A stretch of DNA of 64,000 bases from CAMDPA01 sp965223035 (GCA_965223035.1 OZ244980.1:62001-126000), one strand, 5' to 3'. Counted from the first letter of the stretch, positions 35,214 through 44,576 are shown. Notes: generated from the letters alone by a model not told the origin. A program made the numbers and translations.

Positions 35214-35457
35214 GCTGTCAGCTCCCGTTACATGCGGACCGCCCGAGGCCGGGACTTGGGGTACGTTGCCGTTCGCGACCACGCGCGCTGTTCGGCCGGC
35301 TTCGGCGCTGGCGTGCGCGGACTGATGCGGCTCAAAACAACTTGGACAAACAGGCCGACATGATCGGCACGATTCGCGCGTAGACCGTTCCCATCCTATC
35401 GGATCATGCGGAATATTGCTATTTTGCGCCTGCATTTTGACGGGGATGGAGGCCCAT

Positions 35458-35988
35458 GTGAACAATTTGAAGCGTCTGGTTCGTTCGATTCCGGACTATC
35501 CCAAGCCCGGGATCATGTTCCGCGATGTCACAACGTTGATGGGCGACGCGCAGGGTTTGAAGGCGGCCATCGCTCAGCTGTGCGAGCCCTATCGGGCGAT
35601 GCCGGTCGATGCCGTCGCCGGTATCGAGGCGCGCGGCTTCATCCTGGGCGGCGCCATCGCCGACCGGCTGGGCTGTGGGTTCATCCCTATGCGCAAGCGC
35701 GGCAAGCTGCCTTGGAAGACGATCGGCCAGGAGTATACCTTGGAATACGGTGTCGACGCGATCGAGATCCATGAGGATGCGATCGCGCGCGGCCAGCGCA
35801 TCTTGATCGTGGACGACTTGATCGCCACCGGCGGTACCGCCGAGGCCGCCGTTAAGTTGATTCGGCAGACCGGTGGCGAGATTGTCGGCGCCTGCTTTGT
35901 GATCGAACTTCCTGAGTTGGGCGGCTCGCAAAAGTTGGCTGCACACGGGGTTGAGGTACACTGCGTGATGAGCTTCGAAGGGCATTGA
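35458..35988 (+). CDS. apt: adenine phosphoribosyltransferase
   Basis: The 176-residue enzyme salvages adenine to AMP with PRPP. The PRPP motif is ILIVDDLIATGGTAEAA, and the family region YPKPGIMFRDVTTLMGD and GIEARGFILGGAIA are present. Two starts compete: GTG at 35458 with GGAGG five bases upstream, and ATG at 35446 with no clear ribosome site; I chose the GTG because the product then begins as in other alphaproteobacteria (MNNLKRLVRSIPDYP). It is followed within a few dozen bases by mtnA; adenine is released in methionine salvage, so the pairing is coherent. Confidence 0.95.
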   Translation: MNNLKRLVRSIPDYPKPGIMFRDVTTLMGDAQGLKAAIAQLCEPYRAMPVDAVAGIEARGFILGGAIADRLGCGFIPMRKRGKLPWKTIGQEYTLEYGVDAIEIHEDAIARGQRILIVDDLIATGGTAEAAVKLIRQTGGEIVGACFVIELPELGGSQKLAAHGVEVHCVMSFEGH

Positions 35989-36023
35989 TGCCCGCTGCGA
36001 GGTATCGCGGACAGGTACAAGCT

Positions 36024-37124
36024 ATGAAAATCAACGGCAAATCTTACCGGACAATCTGGCTCGCGGAGGATGGTCGAGGCGTCGACATCATCGATCAGAC
36101 GGCGCTGCCGCATCGGTTGGTGATCGCCCGACTGGCCAGCTGCGACGATGCCGCCCGTGCCATTAAAACCATGCAAGTACGAGGGGCGCCGCTGATCGGC
36201 GCAACGGCGGCCTACGGTTTGGCGATGGCGCTACAAGCCGATGCCAGTGACGCCGCTGTGGAACGGGCGATCGCGTATCTCGGTCGTCAGCGTCCGACCG
36301 CCGTCAACCTACAATGGGCCTTACAGGAGGTGCGCTCGCAGGTGATCCGCTTGCCGCCAGAACAGCGCGCGGCCCGCGCCTACGCCGCCGCGGCGCAGAT
36401 CTGCGACGCCGATGTTGCCATCTGCCGCGCCATCGCCAATCACGGCCGGCAGCTGATCGAACAGATTGCTGCGCGAAAACGGGCGGCCGAGCCCGTCAAC
36501 ATCCTGACCCACTGCAATGCCGGCTGGCTGGCCTGCGTCGACTGGGGCACGGCCACGGCTCCGATCTACACCGCTTTCGACGCCGGAATTCCGCTTCACG
36601 TCTGGGTCGACGAGACCCGGCCGCGGAACCAGGGTGCCGCCCTCACCGCCTACGAGCTTGGCGCGCACGGCGTACCGCATACCATTGTGGTCGATAATGC
36701 TGGCGGTCACCTTATGCAAAACGGTCAGGTGGACCTGGTGATTGTCGGTACCGACCGTACCACCGCAAACGGCGATGTTGCGAACAAGATCGGAACCTAT
36801 TTGAAAGCTCTGGCGGCGGCCGATAACGGCGTGCCATTCTACGTCGCCTTGCCGTATACGACGATCGATTGGACGTTGGCGGATGGCTTTAAGATTCCGA
36901 TCGAGCAACGCGCAGCGGAGGAGGTGTTGACGTTGTCCGGTCGGGTGGCTGGTGGCGACGTCACGACCGTTGAGATCGCCGCGCCCGGCTCATCGGCGGT
37001 GAACCCGGCGTTTGATGTTACGCCGGCACGCTTGGTCACCGGTCTGATCACCGAGCGCGGGGTGTGCGCCGCCAGCCGGGAAGGACTTTTGTCGCTTTAC
37101 CCCGAGCGCAAAGCCGCAGGATAA
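36024..37124 (+). CDS. mtnA: methylthioribose-1-phosphate isomerase
   Basis: The 366-residue enzyme isomerises methylthioribose-1-phosphate to the ribulose form in methionine salvage. The catalytic Cys164 lies in ILTHCNAGWLA and Asp244 in VGTDRTTANGDVANKIGTY. MQVRGAPLIGATAAYG is the conserved N-terminal segment. ATG at 36024 gives the family start MKINGKSYRTIWL; an ATG at 35988 overlaps the apt stop by one base and is a possible alternative. The gene is separated by 82 bases from the molybdenum hydroxylase genes. Confidence 0.95.
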   Translation: MKINGKSYRTIWLAEDGRGVDIIDQTALPHRLVIARLASCDDAARAIKTMQVRGAPLIGATAAYGLAMALQADASDAAVERAIAYLGRQRPTAVNLQWALQEVRSQVIRLPPEQRAARAYAAAAQICDADVAICRAIANHGRQLIEQIAARKRAAEPVNILTHCNAGWLACVDWGTATAPIYTAFDAGIPLHVWVDETRPRNQGAALTAYELGAHGVPHTIVVDNAGGHLMQNGQVDLVIVGTDRTTANGDVANKIGTYLKALAAADNGVPFYVALPYTTIDWTLADGFKIPIEQRAAEEVLTLSGRVAGGDVTTVEIAAPGSSAVNPAFDVTPARLVTGLITERGVCAASREGLLSLYPERKAAG

Positions 37125-37206
37125 TGGGGGCTCGGTGCCACCACGCTCGGCATCGCTCGTGCTAGCCGGCTTCGCTCATGCAAGGACGCTCATGCAAGGA
37201 ATTGCC

Positions 37207-37689
37207 ATGGAAACAATCGATATCGCCCTCACTGTCAATGGCGAGCTGGTCCGGGAGACGGTGACGCCGCGCACGCATTTGGCGGATTTCTTGCGCGATA
37301 GCTTGGCGTTGACCGGGACCCATATCGGCTGCGAGCACGGCGTGTGTGGTGCCTGTTCGGTGCGGGTTGACGGGCAGGTGGTACGGGCCTGTCTGATGCT
37401 GGCCGCCCAGCTCGACGGCGCCGCCGTGGAGACGATCGAGGGCTTGTCCGACAGCGGCGAGATTGCCGATCTGCAGCAGGTGTTCCGCGAGCGTAACGCG
37501 CTGCAGTGTGGGTACTGCACGCCGGGCATGCTGATCACCGCGGCCGACATCCTGAAGGAAACCGGCGTGCCAACGCGTGCGCAGATCCGCAGCCATTTGT
37601 CCGGGAACTATTGTCGTTGCACCGGATATCAGGCGATCATAGACGCGGTGGAAACGACGGCGCGACGGCGCAAGGAAGGTGCGACATGA
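37207..37689 (+). CDS. molybdenum hydroxylase small [2Fe-2S] subunit
   Basis: The 160-residue product carries two [2Fe-2S] clusters: the plant-type site CEHGVCGAC with a later Cys (about 40-75), and the helical site CGYCTPGM with YCRCTGYQ (about 100-142). It matches CoxS/XdhA-small/IorA proteins. AAGGA is six bases before ATG 37207. It overlaps the large subunit gene by four bases (ATGA), so their expression is coupled. No FAD subunit gene is in the cluster, so electrons must leave via another partner. Confidence 0.92.
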   Translation: METIDIALTVNGELVRETVTPRTHLADFLRDSLALTGTHIGCEHGVCGACSVRVDGQVVRACLMLAAQLDGAAVETIEGLSDSGEIADLQQVFRERNALQCGYCTPGMLITAADILKETGVPTRAQIRSHLSGNYCRCTGYQAIIDAVETTARRRKEGAT

Positions 37690-40109
37690 GCAGCGATGGG
37701 GCGACGACAGGTGGCCACCCGTCAGATGACATGCCTCCGGTTTTGACGGCGCTTGATCGTCCAAACAGCTACATCGGTCGGTCGGTGCCACGGCCAAACC
37801 TCGAGCGACTGACGCAGGGCCGGGGGCAATTTGTCAGCGACGTGGCGTTGCCGCGCATGGGGCATGCAGCTTTCGTCCGCTCGCCGTTCGCGCACGCGCA
37901 GATTACTGATATCGATACTGCTGCCGCCGCGGCCGCAGATGGCGTGGTCGCCGTCGTGACTGGCGCCGAGCTGGCGCGCATCATGACCCCATGGGTCGGC
38001 GTTCTTTCGCATTTGCAGGGTCTGAAGTCCGCGCCGCAGCACGCCATGGCGATCGATCGTGCATGCTGGCAGGGCGAGGCGGTGGTGGCGGTGGTGGCGA
38101 CGTCACGAGCGGCGGCCGAGGACGCCGCCGAGATGGTGTCAGTGGGCTATCAGGAGTTGCCGGCGGCGCTCAATGCGGAACGCGCACTTGATACCGAGAC
38201 GCCGGTAATTCACCCGGAGCTCGGCGACAATCTGGCGTTTCAGCGCAAGCTTGACGTCGGCGAGGTCGACGCCGCGTTCGCCGCGGCGGATCAGGTTGTC
38301 GAAGCGACGTTCACGTTCGGTCGCCATACCGGCGTGACGCTGGAGCCGCGCGCGATCGTCGCGGATTGGAACCCAGGTGAGCAGCGGTTGACGGTCTATC
38401 ACTCCACACAAGCGCCGCACATGATGCAGGGCATCTTCGCCAAACATCTGGACCTGGCGGAGGACCAAGTTCGGGTGATCACCAAGGACGTCGGTGGTTC
38501 GTTTGGGATCAAGGTGCATACCTACGCCGACGAGATGGCGGTCGTTGCGCTCTCCAAGATGCTCAGACGACCGGTCAAATTTGTCGCCGACCGGTTGGAA
38601 AGTTTCGTTACCGACATTCATGCGCGCGACCATCGCGTCAAGGCGCGCTGTGCGGTCACCGCCGATGGCACGATTACCGGCTGGCAGATCGACGATCTCA
38701 CCGGGATCGGGCCATATTCGATGTACCCGCGGACCAGCGCCATAGAAGCCAACCAAATCGTCAATCTGGTCGGCGGCCCTTACAAAACCCGGAATTATCG
38801 GGCCGATGCGCGGGTCGTCTATCAGAACAAGAACATGATGTGCCAATATCGTGCCGTCGGTCACCCGGTGGCTTGCTCCGTCACGGAGGGTCTGGTCGAT
38901 CTCGCCGCCCAGGCGATCGCGATGGATCCAGCCGAGATCAGGCGCAAGAATCTGCTGCCCGACGATGCCTACCCGTGCGCAGCGCCCTCGGGCATCAAGT
39001 TCGAGCAGCTGTCGCACATCGCGGCGCTCGACAAGATTCTTGAGATGATGGATTACGACGCGCTGCGCAAGCAGCAGGCGGGTCTGCGACAGAAAGGGGT
39101 TTACCGTGGTCTCGGTCTTGCAAGCTTTATCGAGCTGACCAATCCCAGTCCGGCGTTTTATGGCGTGGGCGGGGCCCGGATTTCCGCGCAGGACGGTGTT
39201 ACCGTCACGCTCAACGCACAAGGCGCGATCGTGTGCCATACCGGCGCCACCGAACAGGGCCAAGGCGCCGAAGCCGTGATCGCGCAGGTGGCAGCCACGG
39301 CGTTCGGGGTGGGCATCGACCGCGTGCGCGTGATTACCGGCGATACGGACGTAACCCCCTACGGCGGCGGCACCTGGGGATCACGCGCGGCGGGAATTGC
39401 CGGGGAAGCGGCTTGGCAAGCGGGCAAAGCGCTGCGTGCCAATGTGGTGGCGCTTGCGGCGTCGATTCTGCAGGCGGCGCCGGAAACGTTGGATATCCGC
39501 AAAGGCGTCGTGGTTGACCACGAAAGCGGCCGTGAGCGGATCAGCCTTGATGAGGTGGCCCGCATCGGCTACTTCCGGCCGGATACGCTGCCGCCCGGGT
39601 TTCAGGCCGAGCTGGTCGCGACCCGGCATTTCGTGCCGCGTGAGTATCCGTTCGCGTTCACCAACGGTGTGCATGCCTCCTGGCTCGAAGTCGATACCGA
39701 GACCGGCTTCCTCACGCTCCTTAAGCATTGGTGCGTGGAGGACTGTGGCACCGTGATCAATCCGCAGCTGGTCGACGAGCAGGTGCGGGGCGGCGTCGTC
39801 TGCGGGCTCGGGGCCGCATTGGGCGAGCACTGCCTGTACGACGAGGCCGGTCAGCTCATGAATGGCAACATGGCCGACTACATCGTGCCGATGGCCATGG
39901 AGATGCCGGATATCGAGGTGGGACACTGCGTGTCGCCAACCGCCGACGGCGAACTCGGCGCCAAGGGCGCGGGCGAAGCCGGCACAGCCGGTGCGGCGGC
40001 GTGCGTCGTCAATGCCGTCAACGATGCGTTGCGCCCGCTCGGTGCAGCCGCCATCACCGAGATTCCCATCACGCCCGACGTCGTTTTGGCCGCGCTCGGG
40101 AGGGTATAA
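37686..40109 (+). CDS. molybdenum hydroxylase large subunit
   Basis: The 807-residue product is a xanthine dehydrogenase/CoxL family molybdopterin-binding subunit. Segments visible are YIGRSVPRPNLERLTQGRGQ near the N terminus, KDVGGSFGIKVHTYADE, CQYRAVGHP, PYGGGTWGSRAAG and the C-terminal AKGAGEAGTAGAA with the catalytic Glu. The AYXCSFR-type active loop of CO dehydrogenase is not seen, so CO oxidation is unlikely. Hydroxylation of an N-heterocycle or aldehyde is more plausible. The genes that follow (BKACE and cyclase-family) are on the same strand and suggest one catabolic set. Confidence 0.92.
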   Translation: MSSDGATTGGHPSDDMPPVLTALDRPNSYIGRSVPRPNLERLTQGRGQFVSDVALPRMGHAAFVRSPFAHAQITDIDTAAAAAADGVVAVVTGAELARIMTPWVGVLSHLQGLKSAPQHAMAIDRACWQGEAVVAVVATSRAAAEDAAEMVSVGYQELPAALNAERALDTETPVIHPELGDNLAFQRKLDVGEVDAAFAAADQVVEATFTFGRHTGVTLEPRAIVADWNPGEQRLTVYHSTQAPHMMQGIFAKHLDLAEDQVRVITKDVGGSFGIKVHTYADEMAVVALSKMLRRPVKFVADRLESFVTDIHARDHRVKARCAVTADGTITGWQIDDLTGIGPYSMYPRTSAIEANQIVNLVGGPYKTRNYRADARVVYQNKNMMCQYRAVGHPVACSVTEGLVDLAAQAIAMDPAEIRRKNLLPDDAYPCAAPSGIKFEQLSHIAALDKILEMMDYDALRKQQAGLRQKGVYRGLGLASFIELTNPSPAFYGVGGARISAQDGVTVTLNAQGAIVCHTGATEQGQGAEAVIAQVAATAFGVGIDRVRVITGDTDVTPYGGGTWGSRAAGIAGEAAWQAGKALRANVVALAASILQAAPETLDIRKGVVVDHESGRERISLDEVARIGYFRPDTLPPGFQAELVATRHFVPREYPFAFTNGVHASWLEVDTETGFLTLLKHWCVEDCGTVINPQLVDEQVRGGVVCGLGAALGEHCLYDEAGQLMNGNMADYIVPMAMEMPDIEVGHCVSPTADGELGAKGAGEAGTAGAAACVVNAVNDALRPLGAAAITEIPITPDVVLAALGRV

Positions 40110-40212
40110 GCAGTCAGTAGAAGCGCGCCATCGTTGCCATTCGAGCCTTACCGACGGGAACCGGATGGCGATGCGGGCTGAAAACATCAAAAATTAGGAC
40201 GGAGACGCTCCC

Positions 40213-41175
40213 ATGGCCGACCAGCCACAGGCAACCCCATCAGCGAAGTCGCAGCGCAAAGTGATCATTACCTGCGCGGTGACCGGTGCCATTCATACGC
40301 CGACCATGTCGCCGAACCTTCCGATCACGCCGGACGAGATCGTCGAACATGCGTTGGCGGCGGCTGAAGCCGGGGCGGCGATCCTACATCTACACGCCCG
40401 CGATCCGGAAACCGGACGGCCGGATCAAACGCCAGAGGCGTTCGGACGGTTTTTGCCGCGCATCAAGCAGCAAAGCAACGCCGTGATCAACATCACCAGC
40501 GGCGGCGCTCCAACGATGTTGGTCGAGGAGCGCGCCAAGCCCGCGGCGCAGTTCAAGCCTGAGGTCGCCTCGCTCAACATGGGCTCGCTCAACTTCGGGC
40601 TCTATCCGATGTTGGCGCGCTATAAGGACTTCAAGCACGATTGGGAGCGGCCGTACCTGGAAGGCACCAAGGATCTGGTGTTCCGCAACAGCTTTAAGGA
40701 CATCGAGTACATCCTTGAGACCTGTTACGGCAATGATACGCGGTTCGAGTTCGAATGCTACGATATCGCCCATCTTTATAACCTTGCACACTTCCTCGAT
40801 CGGGGGCTGGTGAAGCCACCGCTGTTCGTGCAATCGGTGTTCGGCATCCTCGGCGGTATCGGAACCCATCCCGAAGATGTGATGCACATGAAGCGGACGG
40901 CGGATCGGCTGTTCGGAGACCGATACACATGGTCGGTGCTCGGTGCCGGTCGAAGTCAGATGTCGATCGCCGCCCAAGCCGCGGCGATGGGCGCGAATGT
41001 GCGGGTCGGATTGGAGGATTCGCTATGGATCGGTCCAGGCCAGCTTGCCAGGTCGAACGCGGAGCAGGTGACCAAGGTGCGCCAGATCCTCGAAGGCCTG
41101 GGGCTCGCGATCGCGACGCCGGATGATGCGCGCGATATCTTGTCGCTGAAGGGTGCCGACAAGGTTGCGTTCTAA
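40213..41175 (+). CDS. BKACE family beta-keto acid cleavage enzyme
   Basis: This 320-residue protein is of the DUF849 family, the best-known member of which is 3-keto-5-aminohexanoate cleavage enzyme (Kce). Zn-dependent members condense a beta-keto acid with acetyl-CoA. Visible are ITCAVTGAIHTPTMSPNLP, the metal-binding AAILHLHARD and a C-terminal MGANVRVGLEDSLWIGPG. GGAG precedes the ATG. Substrates vary widely in the family and cannot be assigned. It probably belongs to the operon that begins with the molybdenum hydroxylase. Confidence 0.9.
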   Translation: MADQPQATPSAKSQRKVIITCAVTGAIHTPTMSPNLPITPDEIVEHALAAAEAGAAILHLHARDPETGRPDQTPEAFGRFLPRIKQQSNAVINITSGGAPTMLVEERAKPAAQFKPEVASLNMGSLNFGLYPMLARYKDFKHDWERPYLEGTKDLVFRNSFKDIEYILETCYGNDTRFEFECYDIAHLYNLAHFLDRGLVKPPLFVQSVFGILGGIGTHPEDVMHMKRTADRLFGDRYTWSVLGAGRSQMSIAAQAAAMGANVRVGLEDSLWIGPGQLARSNAEQVTKVRQILEGLGLAIATPDDARDILSLKGADKVAF

Positions 41176-41319
41176 CGCGGTTGGCGATCGTGGCCTGGTT
41201 TCGGATCGCTATCGTCGACGGCGCAGCGGAGGTCGCGATGCGGACGTGCCCTGGCCCGACGACGCGCAAGCGCAGGGGCAAATTCATTAACCTGGACGAC
41301 AAACCTGAGAGAGCGCTGA

Positions 41320-42273
41320 ATGGACATTAAGGTCGGGCTGAACGCCATCGAAGAGGCATCGCACAAGCTGTCCAACTGGGGCAAGTGGGGTGACGACGAT
41401 CAAATCGGTACGCTGAATTACGTCACCGCGGAGGACGTCGTCGCCGCTGCCAAACTGATCAAAAGGGGCAAGCCTTTCGCGCTCGGCATCCCGCTTGATC
41501 GCGAGGGACCGCAAACCGGGCTATTTGGCGGTCGGTTCAATCCGATCCACCAGATGTTGGCGACGGGAACCGACGCCGTGGCCGGGCAGCAAGATTGGAA
41601 CAAGATTCGCTATGCAGACGACACGCTCAATCTGTGCGTGCAAGGCGCGACGCATTGGGATGCGCTAGGACACGTGTTTTACCAGGACAAGGCCTACAAT
41701 GGACACGACGCCAAGCTGATCGATTCACGCGGATTGGGTGTGCTGGGGATCGAGCACTCAAAAGACAAGATGACGGGAAGAGGTGTGTTGCTCGACATCG
41801 CGCGCTTCAAGGGCGTCGCGTACTTGGAGGACGGTGTCGGGATTTCGAATGACGAACTAGATGCCTGCGCCAAAGCCCAAGGTGTCACCATTGGGCGTGC
41901 AGATTTCGTTCTTATTCGTACCGGTCAGCTGGAAAAGTGCTTGCGCCAAGGCGAATGGGGCGGCTATGCGGGCGGCGACGCGCCCGGCGTACGGTTTGAA
42001 AACTGCTATTGGTGCCATGAGAAGCAGATCGCTGCGATTTGCTCCGATACCTGGGGCGTCGAGGTGCGGCCGAATGAAACGACGGAGGCCAACCAACCCT
42101 GGCATTGGGTGGTGATCCCAGCGATGGGATTGTGCATGGGCGAAATCTTCTACCTCGAACAGTTGGCCGAAGACTGTGCCAAGGACGGCGTATACGAATT
42201 TTTCTTCACTGGGCCGCCGCTGATCATCACCGGTGGGACTGGAAGCCCGATCAACCCACAGGCGATCAAATGA
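41320..42273 (+). CDS. cyclase-family metal hydrolase
   Basis: The 317-residue product matches the cyclase/kynurenine-formamidase-like family (PF04199). The motif THWDALGHVFY fits the metal-binding HxDxxxH signature; a second part, TGRGVLLDIARFKG, is also typical. Members hydrolyse N-formyl or cyclic amide bonds. Its place after hydroxylase and BKACE genes suggests a ring-opening or amide-cleaving step in the same pathway. The gene is followed by an F1 repeat. Confidence 0.88.
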   Translation: MDIKVGLNAIEEASHKLSNWGKWGDDDQIGTLNYVTAEDVVAAAKLIKRGKPFALGIPLDREGPQTGLFGGRFNPIHQMLATGTDAVAGQQDWNKIRYADDTLNLCVQGATHWDALGHVFYQDKAYNGHDAKLIDSRGLGVLGIEHSKDKMTGRGVLLDIARFKGVAYLEDGVGISNDELDACAKAQGVTIGRADFVLIRTGQLEKCLRQGEWGGYAGGDAPGVRFENCYWCHEKQIAAICSDTWGVEVRPNETTEANQPWHWVVIPAMGLCMGEIFYLEQLAEDCAKDGVYEFFFTGPPLIITGGTGSPINPQAIK

Positions 42274-42320
42274 CCGTGAGTTCGCGGCAGTGGCATCGGT
42301 GCAGGCGCCAAATGGCGGCG

Positions 42321-42459
42321 CTAGATCATCGCGCCTTAAATCGGAACCGCACTGCCGGGTCCCACTTAACGCACAAAGATGATCGCTCTTAAAGTGGTGA
42401 GCAACGTTCTGCTTGTCATCGGGATCGTTGCCATCCCGATGCAAGGCGGGTTGGGCTAG
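42321..42459 (+). repeat. F1 repeat, diverged copy
   Basis: The left end CTAGATCATCGCGCCTTAAA and the centre GATGATCGCT are clear, but the rest differs at many positions and is slightly shortened (139 bp). It ends GGGCTAG. An older insertion by appearance. Confidence 0.8.
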
Positions 42460-42564
42460 CGCGCGCATGGCGGCGCTAGCAGACGGCATTTTCCTTTCAT
42501 CAACCATGACTACATTCAATGCCGACGAAAATGATCGGATTAAGGAATTGCTTACTCCGCTGCG

Positions 42565-42591
42565 TTGTACTGCGCATACAGAGTTTAATAT
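42565..42591 (+). promoter_or_regulatory. possible sigma-70 type promoter
   Basis: TTGTAC and TAATAT are separated by 15 bases in an unusually AT-rich stretch (about 42480-42660) for this GC-rich window. Predicted transcription would begin about 70 bases before the likely start of the next gene. Spacing is short, so confidence is low. Confidence 0.3.
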
Positions 42592-42666
42592 TTGAACTCA
42601 TGGATTTATTTTCCCGGCACCGAGTTCTATCGATCTATTGCTGAACGGTTCTATCCTCCATTATCG

Positions 42667-43884
42667 ATGGCACATGCGGGGCCGGCTGCGCGGAGGCAAG
42701 CTCTGTTGGGCGCTATAATTCCAGCTGGTGCGCTTTCCTATCTCGTTCTGTCGCCTAGCCTGCTCGGGTTTGATCCAGGACTGCAGCCACAACTCCATCG
42801 GGTATTGGCGACACCGAGGTCGGTGTTTGAGCGCGGGTCGTCCTCGCTTGCCCGTTCAATTAACGGCACCGTCTTCGGACCGTGGTGCAGCACTGCCATC
42901 GGGCCTGATCACGCGGTCGATCCCCTGCGAGTCCGGGGCCGACCGTCGCTAAAGCGCAAACCGGAGCCGGAAGCGTTGCCGCCGTCGCCGGTTCTGGTCG
43001 CAGATGTCGCCTCGCCGGCGCAGGCGGCGGATCTGGCCGGAGCCCGCAACCTCGGCGGGCGATCGATCGAGCCTTTTGGCGCGGGCGTAGGTAGGCTGTG
43101 GGTGTTGTTTGCCCTGTTGGCTGTCATCATACTGGGGCTTGGTGTGGGGGCCGTTCGCGTCTTCCTGGCTGGCACATTGAACCGCGGCGCAAAGGCATGG
43201 GCGGGTGCAGCGCGAGACAATGCAACGATCGCCAGGTGCGCCGGGTCAGTGTCTAAGAAGGCTGCATCGCTGGGCCCGCATAAAACCGAGCTGATCCTGC
43301 CGGCAGACCTGCAACCGGATCTGCTGGCGCTGGTCGATCGGCTGATGGCGCGCACCGGCGTGTCGGCCGGGGTCCGCACCCTTGTCACATCTGAGGTGCC
43401 GATGCTCGACGTGTTTCCGGAAGCGATGGGTTTGGTCGGCCGGTTGGAGCGGGCTGGTCAGCAGGTTGTGATCGTGGTCTGGAGCCTGTCGCGGCTGGAG
43501 CTACCGCCGTGGTCGAAGCAGCGGCAAGCCGGTCTGGCCGAGGTGCTGCGCGGCTCCGCAACATTTGAGCACGTAATCGCCCGCCTACCCGGCGCTCGTG
43601 CTCACATCATCCAACCCGGCGAGGTGCAGGGCGACGTCCGCGCCGTGCTCAACCCGGATCGCCTGAACCTGACGCTCGACGCGCTCGATGCGGCTTATCA
43701 GCAGGTTGTCGTCGTCGCCCGTTACGATGATGCCCGCCGATTGTTCGCGGCCATCGAGGGGCGATTTGACGCAGCCGTGATGGTCACGCCCCGATGCGAC
43801 AAAGCCGGCGCCGGCTCGACGCGTGAGAGGCTGCTGGGTTTTGAGGTGACCGGGATCGATATCGTTACGGCCGCACGAGCCTGA
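42667..43884 (+). CDS. membrane protein resembling a degenerate BY-kinase (Wzc/CpsD-like)
   Basis: The 405-residue product has membrane segments at about 14-31 and 143-165 separated by a Pro-rich extracytoplasmic part. Residues about 200-400 follow the order of a Wzc-type ATPase domain: VRTLVTSEVPM where the P-loop strand should be, GQQVVIVVWSLS where Walker A' should lie, then GLAEVLRGSATFEHVI, and QQVVVVARYDD in the Walker B position. The Walker A Lys and the Asp residues are absent. It therefore looks like a catalytically dead relative of exopolysaccharide co-polymerase kinases. No EPS genes are nearby. ATG 42667 was chosen; a TTG at 42592 overlaps the possible promoter. Confidence 0.6.
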   Translation: MAHAGPAARRQALLGAIIPAGALSYLVLSPSLLGFDPGLQPQLHRVLATPRSVFERGSSSLARSINGTVFGPWCSTAIGPDHAVDPLRVRGRPSLKRKPEPEALPPSPVLVADVASPAQAADLAGARNLGGRSIEPFGAGVGRLWVLFALLAVIILGLGVGAVRVFLAGTLNRGAKAWAGAARDNATIARCAGSVSKKAASLGPHKTELILPADLQPDLLALVDRLMARTGVSAGVRTLVTSEVPMLDVFPEAMGLVGRLERAGQQVVIVVWSLSRLELPPWSKQRQAGLAEVLRGSATFEHVIARLPGARAHIIQPGEVQGDVRAVLNPDRLNLTLDALDAAYQQVVVVARYDDARRLFAAIEGRFDAAVMVTPRCDKAGAGSTRERLLGFEVTGIDIVTAARA

Positions 43885-43974
43885 TCGGTTTGTGGCGTTT
43901 CAGTCATGGCTGAACCTATCGTGCTCCGGCAGCTGGCCACCCAACGCCACGATGTTATTGGTGGAAGGGCTGGG

Positions 43975-44011
43975 GATACGGGATGGTTCCAGCCAACACT
44001 GAAACGCCTTG
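43975..44011 (-). repeat. F2 repeat fragment, inverted
   Basis: GGGATGGTTCCAGCCAACAC is the complement of the F2 arm and TGAAACGCC matches its left flank. It runs directly into the next F1 copy. Confidence 0.65.
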
Positions 44012-44147
44012 CGCACCGTGCCTTAAATGGGAACCGCAACACCGGTTCCCATTTTAAGGCCCGAAGATGATCGCTGTTGAAGTGGAGAGCAGCGTTTTGC
44101 TTTTCGTCGGGATCATTCCGATTGCGAAGAACAGCAGGTTGCTCTAG
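44012..44147 (+). repeat. F1 repeat, diverged copy
   Basis: The copy keeps GTGCCTTAAATGGGAACCG, the complementary GGTTCCCATTTTAAGGC, the GATGATCGCTGTTGAAG centre and the ending GGTTGCTCTAG. Paired changes (ATGGGAACC with GGTTCCCAT) conserve the hairpin. The final CTAG contains the DUF2842 stop codon. Confidence 0.85.
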
Positions 44148-44377
44148 CTGCTCTCGTCGGAATTTTGCGCAGCCTCAGGCATTTGCATCCAGCGCACCAA
44201 CCAAGCGGCGGGCAATACCCAGAGCAGACCGCCAATCACATAAAACAGGACCTCAACGAGCGTGTTCGAGTGGAGCAGCGGTAACACCGAAAACACCACC
44301 ATCAGGGCCAGCACGTAAACAGCGAAAAACAGCAGCAACAGGACGGTCCCGACGAACTTACGGGTTCTGATTGTCAT
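44144..44377 (-). CDS. DUF2842 small membrane protein
   Basis: The 77-residue product has two membrane segments (FVGTVLLLLFFAVYVLALMV and LFYVIGGLLWVLPAAWLV) and ends in a short hydrophilic tail. It matches DUF2842, found next to COX15 in alphaproteobacteria; it may act in cytochrome oxidase biogenesis, but this is not established. The ATG at 44377 has GGGAG eight bases upstream. Its TAG stop is in the tip of an F1 repeat. It is divergent from the COX15 gene, with another full F1 element in between. Confidence 0.85.
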   Translation of the reverse strand: MTIRTRKFVGTVLLLLFFAVYVLALMVVFSVLPLLHSNTLVEVLFYVIGGLLWVLPAAWLVRWMQMPEAAQNSDESS

Positions 44378-44576
44378 TCGCGATTCTCCCGATGGGCGCG
44401 GCCTTGCTGGTCGGAGCCCCGCGCGGACACGGCGCATTGCCAGGCGCGGCCTTGGGTGTGTATCTGGGCCGATCATGCTCGGGCGCAAGTGTGTTGGGTG
44501 ACGCATCGACCGAGGTGAAACAGTGCACTGGCGGACGAACGGCGGACAACTGATGTGGTGCGCTCGGTGGCTCCAA

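Noticed and set aside
37686..40109. aerobic CO dehydrogenase large subunit
   Set aside because: The Cys-containing active-site loop typical of CoxL form I is not seen and no coxM gene is present.
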